Assembly (NCBI GenBank): GCA_902406105.1
Contig: CABPCP010000025.1
Span: 1-43,139, forward strand
DNA length: 43,139 nt
Source of the DNA: an uncultured Mordavella sp.
Lineage (GTDB): Bacteria; Bacillota; Clostridia; Lachnospirales; Lachnospiraceae
Direction: 5' to 3'
Shown: one piece after another, positions 1 to 6,586 of the stretch
How the letters are laid out: each line of letters opens with the position of its first letter
How positions within the stretch are numbered: position 1 is the stretch's first letter
Translations under genes and position numbers: made by a program
Notes under the pieces: model-generated
What the model was told of the DNA's origin: nothing
Database searches by the model: none
The model's input: only the letters and a program-made list of their open reading frames with translations

Positions 1-1
1 T

Positions 2-75
2 GAGTCTGTAGCTCAGCTGGATAGAGCAACGGCCTTCTAAGCCGTAGGTCGAGGGTTCGAATCCCCCCAGGCTCG
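2..75 (+). tRNA. tRNA-Arg (TCT)
   Basis: The cloverleaf folds with acceptor strand GAGTCTG against CAGGCTC, a T-arm GAGGGTTCGAATCCCCC and the anticodon loop CTTCTAA, giving anticodon TCT. CCA is not encoded. It is the first of four closely packed tRNA genes that probably continue a cluster from before the window. Confidence 0.97.
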
Positions 76-144
76 TTAGAACCACAGAAAACTGAATAAA
101 GCGATACTTAGTTGGACATAAATAGTTCGATAAGTAATATATAT

Positions 145-219
145 GGTGGGTATGGTGCAGTTGGTTAGCGCGCCAGATTGTGGTTCTGGATATCATGGGT
201 TCGAGTCCCATTACCCACC
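145..219 (+). tRNA. tRNA-His (GTG)
   Basis: Acceptor GTGGGTA pairs with TACCCAC, and the anticodon loop TTGTGGT gives GTG. A G at the -1 position (145) faces the discriminator C at 219, the identity mark of tRNA-His. CCA is not encoded. Confidence 0.97.
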
Positions 220-269
220 CTCTTTTTTTATCCTTTTCCAGGAACCTGGCCTTGTGGCCGGGAAAGCAG

Positions 270-341
270 TGGGCTATCGCCAAGCGGTAAGGCACAGGAC
301 TTTGACTCCTGCATTCGTTGGTTCGAATCCAACTAGCCCAG
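270..341 (+). tRNA. tRNA-Gln (TTG)
   Basis: Acceptor TGGGCTA pairs with TAGCCCA. The anticodon loop CTTTGAC reads TTG. D-arm and T-arm (GGTTCGAATCC) are normal, and CCA is not encoded. Confidence 0.97.
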
Positions 342-347
342 TTATAA

Positions 348-420
348 GGGCGTGTAGCTCAGGTGGTAGAGCACTTGACTTTTAATCAAGTTGTCCGGGG
401 TTCGAATCCCCGCACGCTCA
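348..420 (+). tRNA. tRNA-Lys (TTT)
   Basis: Acceptor GGGCGTG pairs with CACGCTC with one G-T pair. The anticodon loop CTTTTAA gives TTT, and the T-arm is GGGGTTCGAATCCCC. It is the last tRNA of the cluster and is followed directly by a terminator. Its 3' end is a possible attachment site for the phage-like genes beyond it, but I found no second copy of that 3' end in the window. Confidence 0.97.
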
Positions 421-423
421 TGG

Positions 424-469
424 AAAACAGCGGAAATTCAAGTGAAGAAAGAATTTCCGCTGTTTTTTG
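424..469 (+). terminator. Rho-independent terminator of the tRNA cluster
   Basis: A perfect 16-bp stem (424-439 with 451-466, AAAACAGCGGAAATTC and its complement) closes an 11-nt loop and runs into a T-rich tail. It ends the tRNA transcript. Confidence 0.9.
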
Positions 470-525
470 CTTTTCCTTTTTGAATTTATTAATTTTCGAA
501 GGGCTGACGCATGTGGGGAAATGCG

Positions 526-894
526 CTAGTCCTTTTTTTCATGTAATTTAAGCGCGATTTTCTCAAGAGTCTCCCAGTCTTTTTCGTTCAATTCAGAAAG
601 CATTTTTACGAATCTTTTTTTAAAAGAGTCATCAACACTTTTCAGTACAGAACCCGCCCAACTCATTAATTTGGCTTCCTTATCCATTTCTATAAACATT
701 TCTCCTTCTCCGGTACGGAGCCATATTTCGTTGACATTAAATGCTTTGCATATGGATGAGATGACAGCGTCCAGCGGAGTACGGGCGCCGGATTCATAAC
801 CGGCGACAGAACCTTGTTTTACGCCTATGCGTTCGCCGAATTCTGTCTGGTTTAAGTTGAGTTCTTTGCGAAGCTTTTTTATTCGGTCTTTCAA
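526..894 (-). CDS. XRE/Cro-CI family helix-turn-helix repressor
   Basis: A 122-residue DNA-binding protein. Residues 1-60 form a Cro/CI-type helix-turn-helix (NQTEFGERIGVKQGSVAGYE and flanks). The charged, helical C-terminal half (LNEKDWETLEKIALKLHEKK) may serve dimerisation. I chose the TTG at 892-894 as start because AGAGAGG lies about eight bases upstream; an ATG at 928-930 would put that Shine-Dalgarno inside the gene. It is divergent from a 53-residue ORF, and the shared 140-bp control region carries three operator-like palindromes, the layout of a phage or ICE lysogeny switch. No integrase or structural genes follow, so this is probably a remnant or a domesticated regulator. Confidence 0.85.
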   Translation of the reverse strand: MKDRIKKLRKELNLNQTEFGERIGVKQGSVAGYESGARTPLDAVISSICKAFNVNEIWLRTGEGEMFIEMDKEAKLMSWAGSVLKSVDDSFKKRFVKMLSELNEKDWETLEKIALKLHEKKD

Positions 895-934
895 GATCAG
901 CACCTCTCTTTCTGAAAATGAGTGTAGCATATAA

Positions 935-953
935 AATATTGCGATGCAATATT
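935..953. promoter_or_regulatory. Operator 1, perfect palindrome
   Basis: ATATTGC-GAT-GCAATAT is a perfect 7+3+7 inverted repeat, extended by an A/T pair at each end. It lies about 40 bp upstream of the XRE repressor start and is the best of three related sites, so autoregulation is likely. Confidence 0.6.
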
Positions 954-969
954 AACAAATGTAAAACTA

Positions 970-999
970 TTGACAGAAATATCGTAGATATAATATAAT
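970..999 (+). promoter_or_regulatory. Promoter of the small ORF at 1036
   Basis: TTGACA (970-975), an 18-bp spacer and TATAAT (994-999), a near-consensus sigma-A promoter pointing at the 53-residue ORF. Operator 2 lies in its spacer and operator 3 begins at its -10 box. Confidence 0.7.
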
Positions 1000-1014
1000 A
1001 TTGCAAAGATATAA
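977..1014. promoter_or_regulatory. Operators 2 and 3 within the promoter
   Basis: Two 17-bp sites of the same 7+3+7 form: AAATATC-GTA-GATATAA (977-993, an inner perfect palindrome) and ATATTGC-AAA-GATATAA (998-1014). Their centres are 21 bp apart, and site 2 is 41 bp from operator 1, so all three sit on about the same face of the helix. Confidence 0.5.
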
Positions 1015-1035
1015 ACTGACTGGAGGTGAGAGAAA

Positions 1036-1197
1036 TTGATAAAAGATAGTGAAAAGAAAATTCTTGAAAAATTTGAAAAGATAATTCCAGATATGACTGA
1101 TTTAGAAAGGGAAAAATTATTAAATTTTGGTGAACGGATCCTTCATAAAGAGTCAGAACAGAAAAAGGAAAACGCTGACGAAAAAAAGGTGGTATAA
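1036..1197 (+). CDS. Small charged protein, possible partner of the XRE switch
   Basis: A 53-residue ORF starting with TTG, preceded by GGAGGTGAG (1022-1030) at good spacing and by a consensus promoter. The product is helical and very charged (for example DMTDLEREKLLNFGERILHK). Its middle resembles in style the C-terminal helix of the divergent XRE repressor, suggesting interaction or common origin. I do not recognise a named family. Expression is probably repressed by the XRE protein through the operators in its promoter. Confidence 0.6.
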   Translation: MIKDSEKKILEKFEKIIPDMTDLEREKLLNFGERILHKESEQKKENADEKKVV

Positions 1198-1205
1198 AAA
1201 TAGAA

Positions 1206-1242
1206 AATGCAGCGACAAATTCAAAAGATCTGTTGCTGCATT
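1206..1242 (+). terminator. Stem-loop after the small ORF
   Basis: AATGCAGCGACA (1206-1217) pairs with TGTTGCTGCATT (1231-1242), 12 bp with one wobble. No T-run follows, so it may be a weak terminator or an RNA-stabilising hairpin. Confidence 0.45.
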
Positions 1243-1279
1243 GATAAATTGTTTACAAAGCTTAAAACGAAAGGAAATG

Positions 1280-2164
1280 CTAAGAGCTTATCAGGTGGTC
1301 AAGACTCCATTTTTTTACGTGTGTAATGAATTGTCTTACGATAGGAGAAAGCGTGTAATTTTCCTTATATGAAATGCTTATTTTTCTGCGGAAACTGGTA
1401 TTAATTGGACGATGCTGCACTTGGAAAGGGAGACGTTTGAAAAATAGTTCCGGACATACGCTGATTCCCAGATTGCTTTCTACCATAGCGATAGTGGCAT
1501 AGTCATCAACCACATGATACTGTATATCCAATTTTATATTACGTTCTTCGAAAAAGCGCCTGATGATAGGGTCCTTTCCTTCGTTTACCAGAATAAATGG
1601 ATATTCAGCCAAATCAGAGGGATATATAGTATCCAGAGCGCCTAAAGGGTGTTCGTTGGGATAGATGGCGAACAGCCGGTCTTCAAATATAAGGATATTC
1701 TGGATCCCGCGAGTAGAGGGAGTGATTGTAAATCCGCAGTCTATGGTTCCTTGTAAAATAGAATCTGCAATTTGAGCATAATTTTCGTGCAGGATTTCAA
1801 ATTGGATGTTTGGGTGTTCCTGCTTAAAAGAATTGATGATCTGAGGAAGCCAGTTAACCGCAATACTGGTGAAAGTGCCAATCCTTATCACACCACATTC
1901 TAAATTATTGATTTCAGCCACTTTATTTTCGAATTCCCGGTAAGAATTCATAACATTTCTTATGTAGGGAAGCAGCATTTCTCCCTCATGTGTTAATTCA
2001 ACGCCAGAACGTCCACGCATTAGCATGCGAACGTTAAATTCATCTTCAAGAGATTGAATAGAATGAGAAATTGCGGATTGTGAATACCCTAGATTTTCAG
2101 CGGCTTTTGTTATTGTTCCGGAATCTGTCGCCACCAAGACGGTTTCAAATTTTTGTATATCCAA
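1280..2164 (-). CDS. LysR-type transcriptional regulator
   Basis: A 294-residue protein of usual LysR length. Residues 1-60 form the winged helix-turn-helix (SGTITKAAENLGYSQSAISH) and residues about 90-290 the periplasmic-binding-like effector domain (GVIRIGTF onwards). The start is TTG (2162-2164), with AAAGGAGGT just upstream. It is divergent from the HAD-tautomerase-SDR-kinase genes, the classic position of a LysR activator of an adjacent catabolic operon, so I infer that it senses the substrate or an intermediate of that pathway. The effector is unknown. Confidence 0.9.
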   Translation of the reverse strand: MDIQKFETVLVATDSGTITKAAENLGYSQSAISHSIQSLEDEFNVRMLMRGRSGVELTHEGEMLLPYIRNVMNSYREFENKVAEINNLECGVIRIGTFTSIAVNWLPQIINSFKQEHPNIQFEILHENYAQIADSILQGTIDCGFTITPSTRGIQNILIFEDRLFAIYPNEHPLGALDTIYPSDLAEYPFILVNEGKDPIIRRFFEERNIKLDIQYHVVDDYATIAMVESNLGISVCPELFFKRLPFQVQHRPINTSFRRKISISYKENYTLSPIVRQFITHVKKWSLDHLISS

Positions 2165-2306
2165 TATGATACCTCCTTTTATCCATCGAAATTATTCATA
2201 TTAACTATAAATATTATAAGCTTTATCAATGGAAAAATCTATAGTAAGATTAAGAAAAATCAGAAAATAAAAAATAATTCATAGAATATTTGGGTTAATA
2301 GAAAAA
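2165..2306. promoter_or_regulatory. Divergent control region between the LysR gene and the catabolic operon
   Basis: 142 bp of very AT-rich DNA. It should hold promoters for both directions and LysR sites; dyads such as TATAAGCTTTATC near 2215-2226 are candidates. I cannot assign a convincing -35/-10 pair or one clear T-N11-A box. Confidence 0.35.
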
Positions 2307-2999
2307 ATGATAAAGGCGATTTCGTTTGATTTAGACCATACTCTATACAATAGAGAGGCGACTTGGGAAAAACTTCTTCCAGAATTTGTGAATAGATTTG
2401 ATAGAGACTTATGTAAGAAATGGTCAAGGAAGCAAATATTGGCTGCTCTTCAAATGAGTGATAGAAAAGCAACTTATAACGAGACGAGCTGGAAAGGAAT
2501 GTACTTAGAACTGAAAAATAGTGGGGTCCTGAAAAATACGGTACGGTATGAGGAGTTTTATGATTTTATTTACCTCCTTTTTTCTCCGTATATCGTGCCG
2601 TACCCGGACACCTACTCGACACTTCTCTGGTGTAGGGAAAATGGATATCATCCATCCATTATTACAAATGGGCATGTACCGCTTCAGCGAAAAAAGATAG
2701 AGTGCATGAAATTAAATGGTTTTGTTGAAGAGTGTTTGATTTGTGATTTGGATAGAGGAGCGGGATGTAAGCCTGAGAAAGCCCCCTTTTTAGAGATGGT
2801 ACAAAAGATTGGAGTTAGACCGGAAGAAATGCTATACGTAGGGGACAATCCGATCAATGATATCAGCGGGGCAAGAGGAGCTGGAATGAAGACGGCCTGG
2901 CTGAATGTTATGGATAACTGGGTGCCTTTTGTGGCGCCGGCAGATTACGAAATTAGTTCATTGTGGGAGCTGCAGCGTATTTTGAAACACAGTGACTAG
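2307..2999 (+). CDS. HAD-family hydrolase (phosphatase)
   Basis: A 230-residue haloacid-dehalogenase-superfamily protein. Motif I is FDLDHTL (residues 7-13, Asp8 nucleophile and Asp10 acid/base), motif II the ITNG segment near residue 117, motif III a Lys before motif IV, and motif IV GDNPINDISGARGAGM. The helical cap of about residues 15-95 marks subfamily I, as in YjjG-like phosphatases. It is first in the operon divergent from the LysR gene and may dephosphorylate a pathway intermediate or clear a toxic sugar phosphate. The ribosome site before ATG 2307 is poor, so translation may be weak. Confidence 0.85.
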   Translation: MIKAISFDLDHTLYNREATWEKLLPEFVNRFDRDLCKKWSRKQILAALQMSDRKATYNETSWKGMYLELKNSGVLKNTVRYEEFYDFIYLLFSPYIVPYPDTYSTLLWCRENGYHPSIITNGHVPLQRKKIECMKLNGFVEECLICDLDRGAGCKPEKAPFLEMVQKIGVRPEEMLYVGDNPINDISGARGAGMKTAWLNVMDNWVPFVAPADYEISSLWELQRILKHSD

Positions 3000-3032
3000 T
3001 AAATAAAAACGAGAAGGAAATGAGGTGATATT

Positions 3033-3374
3033 TTGCCGTGTATTCAATTGTCTACAAATAAAACACTTTCTGAGCAGAAGCAAGAGATTCTGAAACAGGA
3101 ATTTGGGAAAGCCATTGAGCAAATACCGGGGAAAACGGAAAAATGGCTGATGTGTATTTTTCGTTCAGAATGTGAAATATGGTTCCGTGGAGAAAAGGAA
3201 GACAGCGCATTTTTGGAAGTTGGGATTTATGGACAGCCTTCCAAAGAAAGCTGCGATGCTCTTACACAAGTTCTTATGGATGTTGTAAGCGCTGAGCTAG
3301 ATGTGGAAAAAGACCATATTTATATCAAATATTCCATGACTCCATACTGGGGCTGGAACGGGAAAAATTTTTGA
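3033..3374 (+). CDS. MIF-like tautomerase-superfamily protein
   Basis: A 113-residue protein. The start is TTG (GAGGTG seven bases upstream) followed at once by Pro, so Met removal would expose the catalytic Pro1 of the tautomerase superfamily. Length and C-terminal pattern (DHIYIKYSMTPYWGWNGKNF) match the macrophage-migration-inhibitory-factor/phenylpyruvate-tautomerase family, which has a similar YINYYDM...GWNNSTF end. It could interconvert keto and enol forms of a pathway intermediate; the real substrate is unknown. It sits 33 bases after the HAD gene, and its stop lies 17 bases before the SDR start, so it belongs to the operon. Confidence 0.75.
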   Translation: MPCIQLSTNKTLSEQKQEILKQEFGKAIEQIPGKTEKWLMCIFRSECEIWFRGEKEDSAFLEVGIYGQPSKESCDALTQVLMDVVSAELDVEKDHIYIKYSMTPYWGWNGKNF

Positions 3375-3391
3375 TGGCTGGAGGGAAAAAA

Positions 3392-4189
3392 GTGAAAAAT
3401 TTGGAAAGATTTGGGAACTTATTTGATTTGTATGGCCATGTGGCAGTAGTAACGGGAGCAGCCCAGGGAAACGGACTTGCGATCGCGAACGCATTATGCG
3501 ATGCAGGTGCGACTGTTGTCGCAACGGATGTAAGATTCGAGAAAGACAAAGAAGAGGCAGAGAATCTTAGGGATGGCATTGATCGCATGATTATGGATGT
3601 AACAAAAGAAGAGGAAGTTGACCGGACGTTTATGGCAGTTGCTGAAAAATATGGAAAGATTGATATTCTGTGCAATAATGCAGGGATTATTTATAAAAAT
3701 CCGGTAGATAAGCTGGAAATCGATCGGTTTTCTTCAGTGATCGATATTAATCTCATAGGAACCGTAATCTGTACAAAACACGTGGTTCCTTATATGAGAA
3801 AAGCCGGATGGGGAAGGATTGTTAATATTTCATCATCGCAAGCGTTCTTGACTTCTGAAACATATAGTGCGTATTCGGCATCTAAAGCAGCCATTTCTCA
3901 TCTTACAAGAATATGGGGAAATGAGCTTGCGGCAGACAATATCTTGGTTAATGCATTGTGCCCATGCTACGTGATGACACCGATGATGGTTAATTCCATT
4001 GCCAGAAAAGCAGAAGAACTTGGAACAAATACTGACGGGGGCTATCAGTACTTTGCGGATATGATTCCCACGCATCGCCTGTTGGAGACAAAAGAAATTG
4101 GAAACTGGGCGGCGGTGCTTTGCAGTGAACTTGGAATGGCGACTACTGGAAGCAACATCTCTATTACATGCGGACAAGTACAGCTGTAG
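3392..4189 (+). CDS. SDR-family NAD(P)-dependent dehydrogenase
   Basis: A 265-residue classical short-chain dehydrogenase. It has the Rossmann motif TGAAQGNG (residues 21-28), NNAG near residue 92, the catalytic Ser of ISSSQ, and YSASK with Tyr161 and Lys165. I chose the GTG at 3392 because GGAGGG lies six bases before it; a TTG at 3371 overlaps the previous gene and lacks a site. It resembles gluconate 5-dehydrogenase and 2-deoxy-gluconate-dehydrogenase-like enzymes. Next to a sugar kinase it most likely oxidises a polyol or sugar acid to the keto form that the kinase phosphorylates. The substrate is inferred only as a class. Confidence 0.88.
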   Translation: MKNLERFGNLFDLYGHVAVVTGAAQGNGLAIANALCDAGATVVATDVRFEKDKEEAENLRDGIDRMIMDVTKEEEVDRTFMAVAEKYGKIDILCNNAGIIYKNPVDKLEIDRFSSVIDINLIGTVICTKHVVPYMRKAGWGRIVNISSSQAFLTSETYSAYSASKAAISHLTRIWGNELAADNILVNALCPCYVMTPMMVNSIARKAEELGTNTDGGYQYFADMIPTHRLLETKEIGNWAAVLCSELGMATTGSNISITCGQVQL

Positions 4190-4209
4190 AAGGAAAAGAG
4201 GTGGGTTTC

Positions 4210-5718
4210 ATGCAAGATAAAGAACTTTTGTTAGGAATTGATATTGGAACCAGCGGCTGTAAAGTGACCTTGATCGATACAGACTGTAATTTTGTGGGAG
4301 ATGGCTATACCGAATATAAGACGTATCACCCTAACATCGGGTGGTCGGAACAAGATCCTGCGGACTGGTTCCCGGCCTTCATGAAAAGCTTTTATACAGC
4401 GTTGGAGAAAGGGAAAGTCCATCCACAACAGGTGGTGGCTCTAAGTCTGGATGCTTCTGCGCATAATATCGTTTTATTAGATGAAGATGATCAAGTGTTA
4501 AGAAAAACGATCATGTGGACGGATACAAGAAGCACAGAAGAAACCGAATATATGATGGAACATTATAAAGATGAGATTTTTGAAATCGGTTACCAGATGC
4601 CAAGTCCTACATGGACGATGCTGCAACTAATGTGGATCAATAACCATGAGCCTGAGGTGCTGAAGAAAGCAAAAAGAGCAATGTTTGTGAAAGACTATGT
4701 ACGTTACCAGCTTACAGGGACATGGACAACGGATCACATTGAGGCCCAGGGGAGTCTTCTTTTTGATAATAAAAACTGGTGCTGGTCAGACGAACTTTGC
4801 CGAATCAGCAATGTGCCGATTTCTATTTTACCTCCGCTGGTAAAACCTACAGATATCGCGGGCTACATTACGGCTGAAGCCTCGTCTATTACTGGAATCA
4901 AAGAAGGGGTTCCTGTTATTAATGGATCAACAGATACCGCATTAGAGGCGTATTGTGTTGGAGCGATCAAAGAAAATAGCTGTGTTACAAAACTGGCGAC
5001 TTCAGGAACAATTTATCTTTTCCGCCCGGAACCATATCCAAATCCCCAGGCGCTTACCTATTCTCATGTAGTAGAAGGACTGTGGTATACCTGTCTGGCC
5101 ACGTCTTCTGCGGCAGAAAGTTTAAGGTGGTATCGGGATACTTTCTGTAAGGAAGAATGGAAACAGGAGTGCCAAGGCGGAAGAAATACATATCAGCTTT
5201 TGGATGAAGAAGCAGAAAAGGTAGCTCCGGGATCGGAAGGGCTGTTTTTCCATCCGTATTTAATGGGAGAAAGATCACCCTATTGGGATACAACTTTGCG
5301 TTCCAGCTTTGTAGGGGCAACCGCACATCACGGGCGGGGACACTTTAACAGAGCTGTATTGGAAGGAGTTGCTTATTCCATTAGAGATAATTTTGAATTG
5401 ATCAAGAATGAAGTGGATATTCAAGAGGTTCGTATTGTAGGCGGAGGCGGGAAAAGCCCTCTCTGGCGTTCGATCATGGCAAATGTGCTTGATCGCCCGA
5501 TCCTAAAGTTTGAAAACGATGATTCTTCTTACGGATCCGCACTTCTGGCGGGGGTAGGAGCTGGAGTTTTTGCTGGTCATGAAGAGGCTGTCGGCAAAGG
5601 GCTTCACTTAAAGGAAAAGGTAGAGCCAGATCCGGAGATCGCTAAAGAATACGAAAAATATTTCGAGATATATCGCCAGATTCATGATGTGCTGGAACCT
5701 ATTTATAAAAAAATGTAA
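4210..5718 (+). CDS. FGGY-family carbohydrate kinase, xylulokinase-like
   Basis: A 502-residue ATP-dependent sugar kinase. The N-terminal ATPase motif is LGIDIGTSGCKV (residues 6-17), the catalytic Asp lies in the LDASAHN segment near residue 84, and the C-terminal family motif is VGGGGKSPLWRSIMANVLDRPI (about 418-439). Length and motifs fit xylulokinase, gluconokinase and related FGGY enzymes, and the exact sugar cannot be told. The start at 4210 is set by GAAAAGAGGTGGG just upstream. It follows the SDR gene by 20 bases, so the pair probably makes a ketose and then its phosphate. Confidence 0.88.
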   Translation: MQDKELLLGIDIGTSGCKVTLIDTDCNFVGDGYTEYKTYHPNIGWSEQDPADWFPAFMKSFYTALEKGKVHPQQVVALSLDASAHNIVLLDEDDQVLRKTIMWTDTRSTEETEYMMEHYKDEIFEIGYQMPSPTWTMLQLMWINNHEPEVLKKAKRAMFVKDYVRYQLTGTWTTDHIEAQGSLLFDNKNWCWSDELCRISNVPISILPPLVKPTDIAGYITAEASSITGIKEGVPVINGSTDTALEAYCVGAIKENSCVTKLATSGTIYLFRPEPYPNPQALTYSHVVEGLWYTCLATSSAAESLRWYRDTFCKEEWKQECQGGRNTYQLLDEEAEKVAPGSEGLFFHPYLMGERSPYWDTTLRSSFVGATAHHGRGHFNRAVLEGVAYSIRDNFELIKNEVDIQEVRIVGGGGKSPLWRSIMANVLDRPILKFENDDSSYGSALLAGVGAGVFAGHEEAVGKGLHLKEKVEPDPEIAKEYEKYFEIYRQIHDVLEPIYKKM

Positions 5719-5740
5719 TGAATATACAAGGAGAATAAAC

Positions 5741-6415
5741 ATGAGTGTAAATTTAATCGCAATGCTGACCAATCATGATAAAACAGTGCCAAACGCAGTA
5801 GAAGTGTTCGAAGAGAATAAAGGAACAAAAACAAACTATTGGGGCTTCAAAGATATTGGAATCGAACTTTCTGAGGCAAAAAAACTGGTGGAACGGATGA
5901 AAGCGGAAGGGAAAGTGACCTTTTTAGAACCCTTGGTAGAAAGCGAAGAGGATTGTCTAAAGGCGGCACAGTTTGCGATTGACTGTGAATTTGAGTATAT
6001 GATCGGAATGGAATTTTATAAAAGTGTGGCAGATAAACTAAAAGGTACTGGGATTAAGTATTTCCCAACCTGCGGAAGAAGAGCCGGAATTCCTCGTATG
6101 CTGTACGGAACCTGTCAAGAGATCATTGATGACGCAAAAGAAATACTTTCTTGCGATGGTGTTGAAGGAATCTGCCTGTCTGTATATCGCTATCAAGATG
6201 GGGACCCAGAAAAAATGGCAATGGAATTTTTGAAAAATATTGACAGTCCAATGATCATTACTGGAAGTATCGGAAACGATGAGAGATTAGAGTTTGTCAA
6301 AAAATTGAACCCCTGGGGCTTTACGATCGGTTCTGCGCTGTTTGATGATAGCTTTGGACATTATGATAAGATTGCGGATAAGATTGACGCTATTATGGAA
6401 AAGCTGGAGAAATAA
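5741..6415 (+). CDS. Unassigned TIM-barrel protein with phosphate-binding loops
   Basis: 224 residues, preceded by AAGGAG (5728-5734). The alternation of strands and helices and the last two loops (IITGSIGN near 172-178 and FTIGSALFD near 196-203) are those of ribulose-phosphate-binding barrels such as KDPG aldolase and sugar-phosphate epimerases. I do not recognise the family, and no standard active-site signature stands out; Lys in YWGFKDIGIE and Cys/Arg in TCGRRAGIPRM are candidate catalytic residues. As last gene of a dehydrogenase-kinase operon it is well placed to be an aldolase, epimerase or isomerase acting on the phosphorylated product. Confidence 0.6.
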   Translation: MSVNLIAMLTNHDKTVPNAVEVFEENKGTKTNYWGFKDIGIELSEAKKLVERMKAEGKVTFLEPLVESEEDCLKAAQFAIDCEFEYMIGMEFYKSVADKLKGTGIKYFPTCGRRAGIPRMLYGTCQEIIDDAKEILSCDGVEGICLSVYRYQDGDPEKMAMEFLKNIDSPMIITGSIGNDERLEFVKKLNPWGFTIGSALFDDSFGHYDKIADKIDAIMEKLEK

Positions 6416-6465
6416 AATTTGTGGTAAATATTACATATTTATGTGGGTCACACAAATTTTATAAT
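6414..6465 (+). promoter_or_regulatory. Long-arm inverted repeat and possible promoter before the transport genes
   Basis: AAAATTTGTG (6414-6423) and CACAAATTTT (6451-6460) form a perfect 10-bp inverted repeat, followed by TATAAT at 6460-6465. It could be an operator, a weak terminator of the upstream operon, or both. No good -35 box is visible. Confidence 0.4.
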
Positions 6466-6476
6466 AGTGTTAACTT

Positions 6477-6561
6477 CAGACTGCCTGGATATTTTGGATA
6501 AAAATACACCGCCATTTTTATCTGAGAGCGGGGAACGCTGTAAAAATATCCGGGCCGGCTG
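6477..6561 (+). promoter_or_regulatory. Structured leader: three-way junction upstream of the binding-protein gene
   Basis: A 13-bp outer stem (6483-6495 with 6543-6555, one G-U pair) encloses two hairpins: 9 bp with an 8-nt loop (6497-6505 with 6514-6522) and AGCG/CGCT with loop GGGAA (6527-6539). A further CAG/CTG pair (6477-6479 with 6559-6561) extends the base. It ends 10 bases before the AAAGGAGG ribosome site and has no T-run. It matches no riboswitch consensus I know and may be a cis-regulatory RNA or processing site. Confidence 0.5.
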
Positions 6562-6586
6562 AAAAAAATCAAAGGAGGAAATCTTT

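Noticed and set aside
143..551. Two short open frames across the tRNA cluster
   Set aside because: They run through tRNA-His, Gln and Lys and lack ribosome sites.
1127..1372. 81-residue frame on the plus strand
   Set aside because: It overlaps the small ORF and the end of the LysR gene, has no ribosome site and no protein-like pattern.
6477..6561. Hammerhead ribozyme in the transporter leader
   Set aside because: The three-way junction and a CTGAGAG segment recall one, but the required CUGANGA and GAAA core and a proper cleavage triplet are missing.
6477..6561. TPP or other known riboswitch in the transporter leader
   Set aside because: CTGAGA is present but the GAACCTGA partner and other conserved parts of the TPP element are not.
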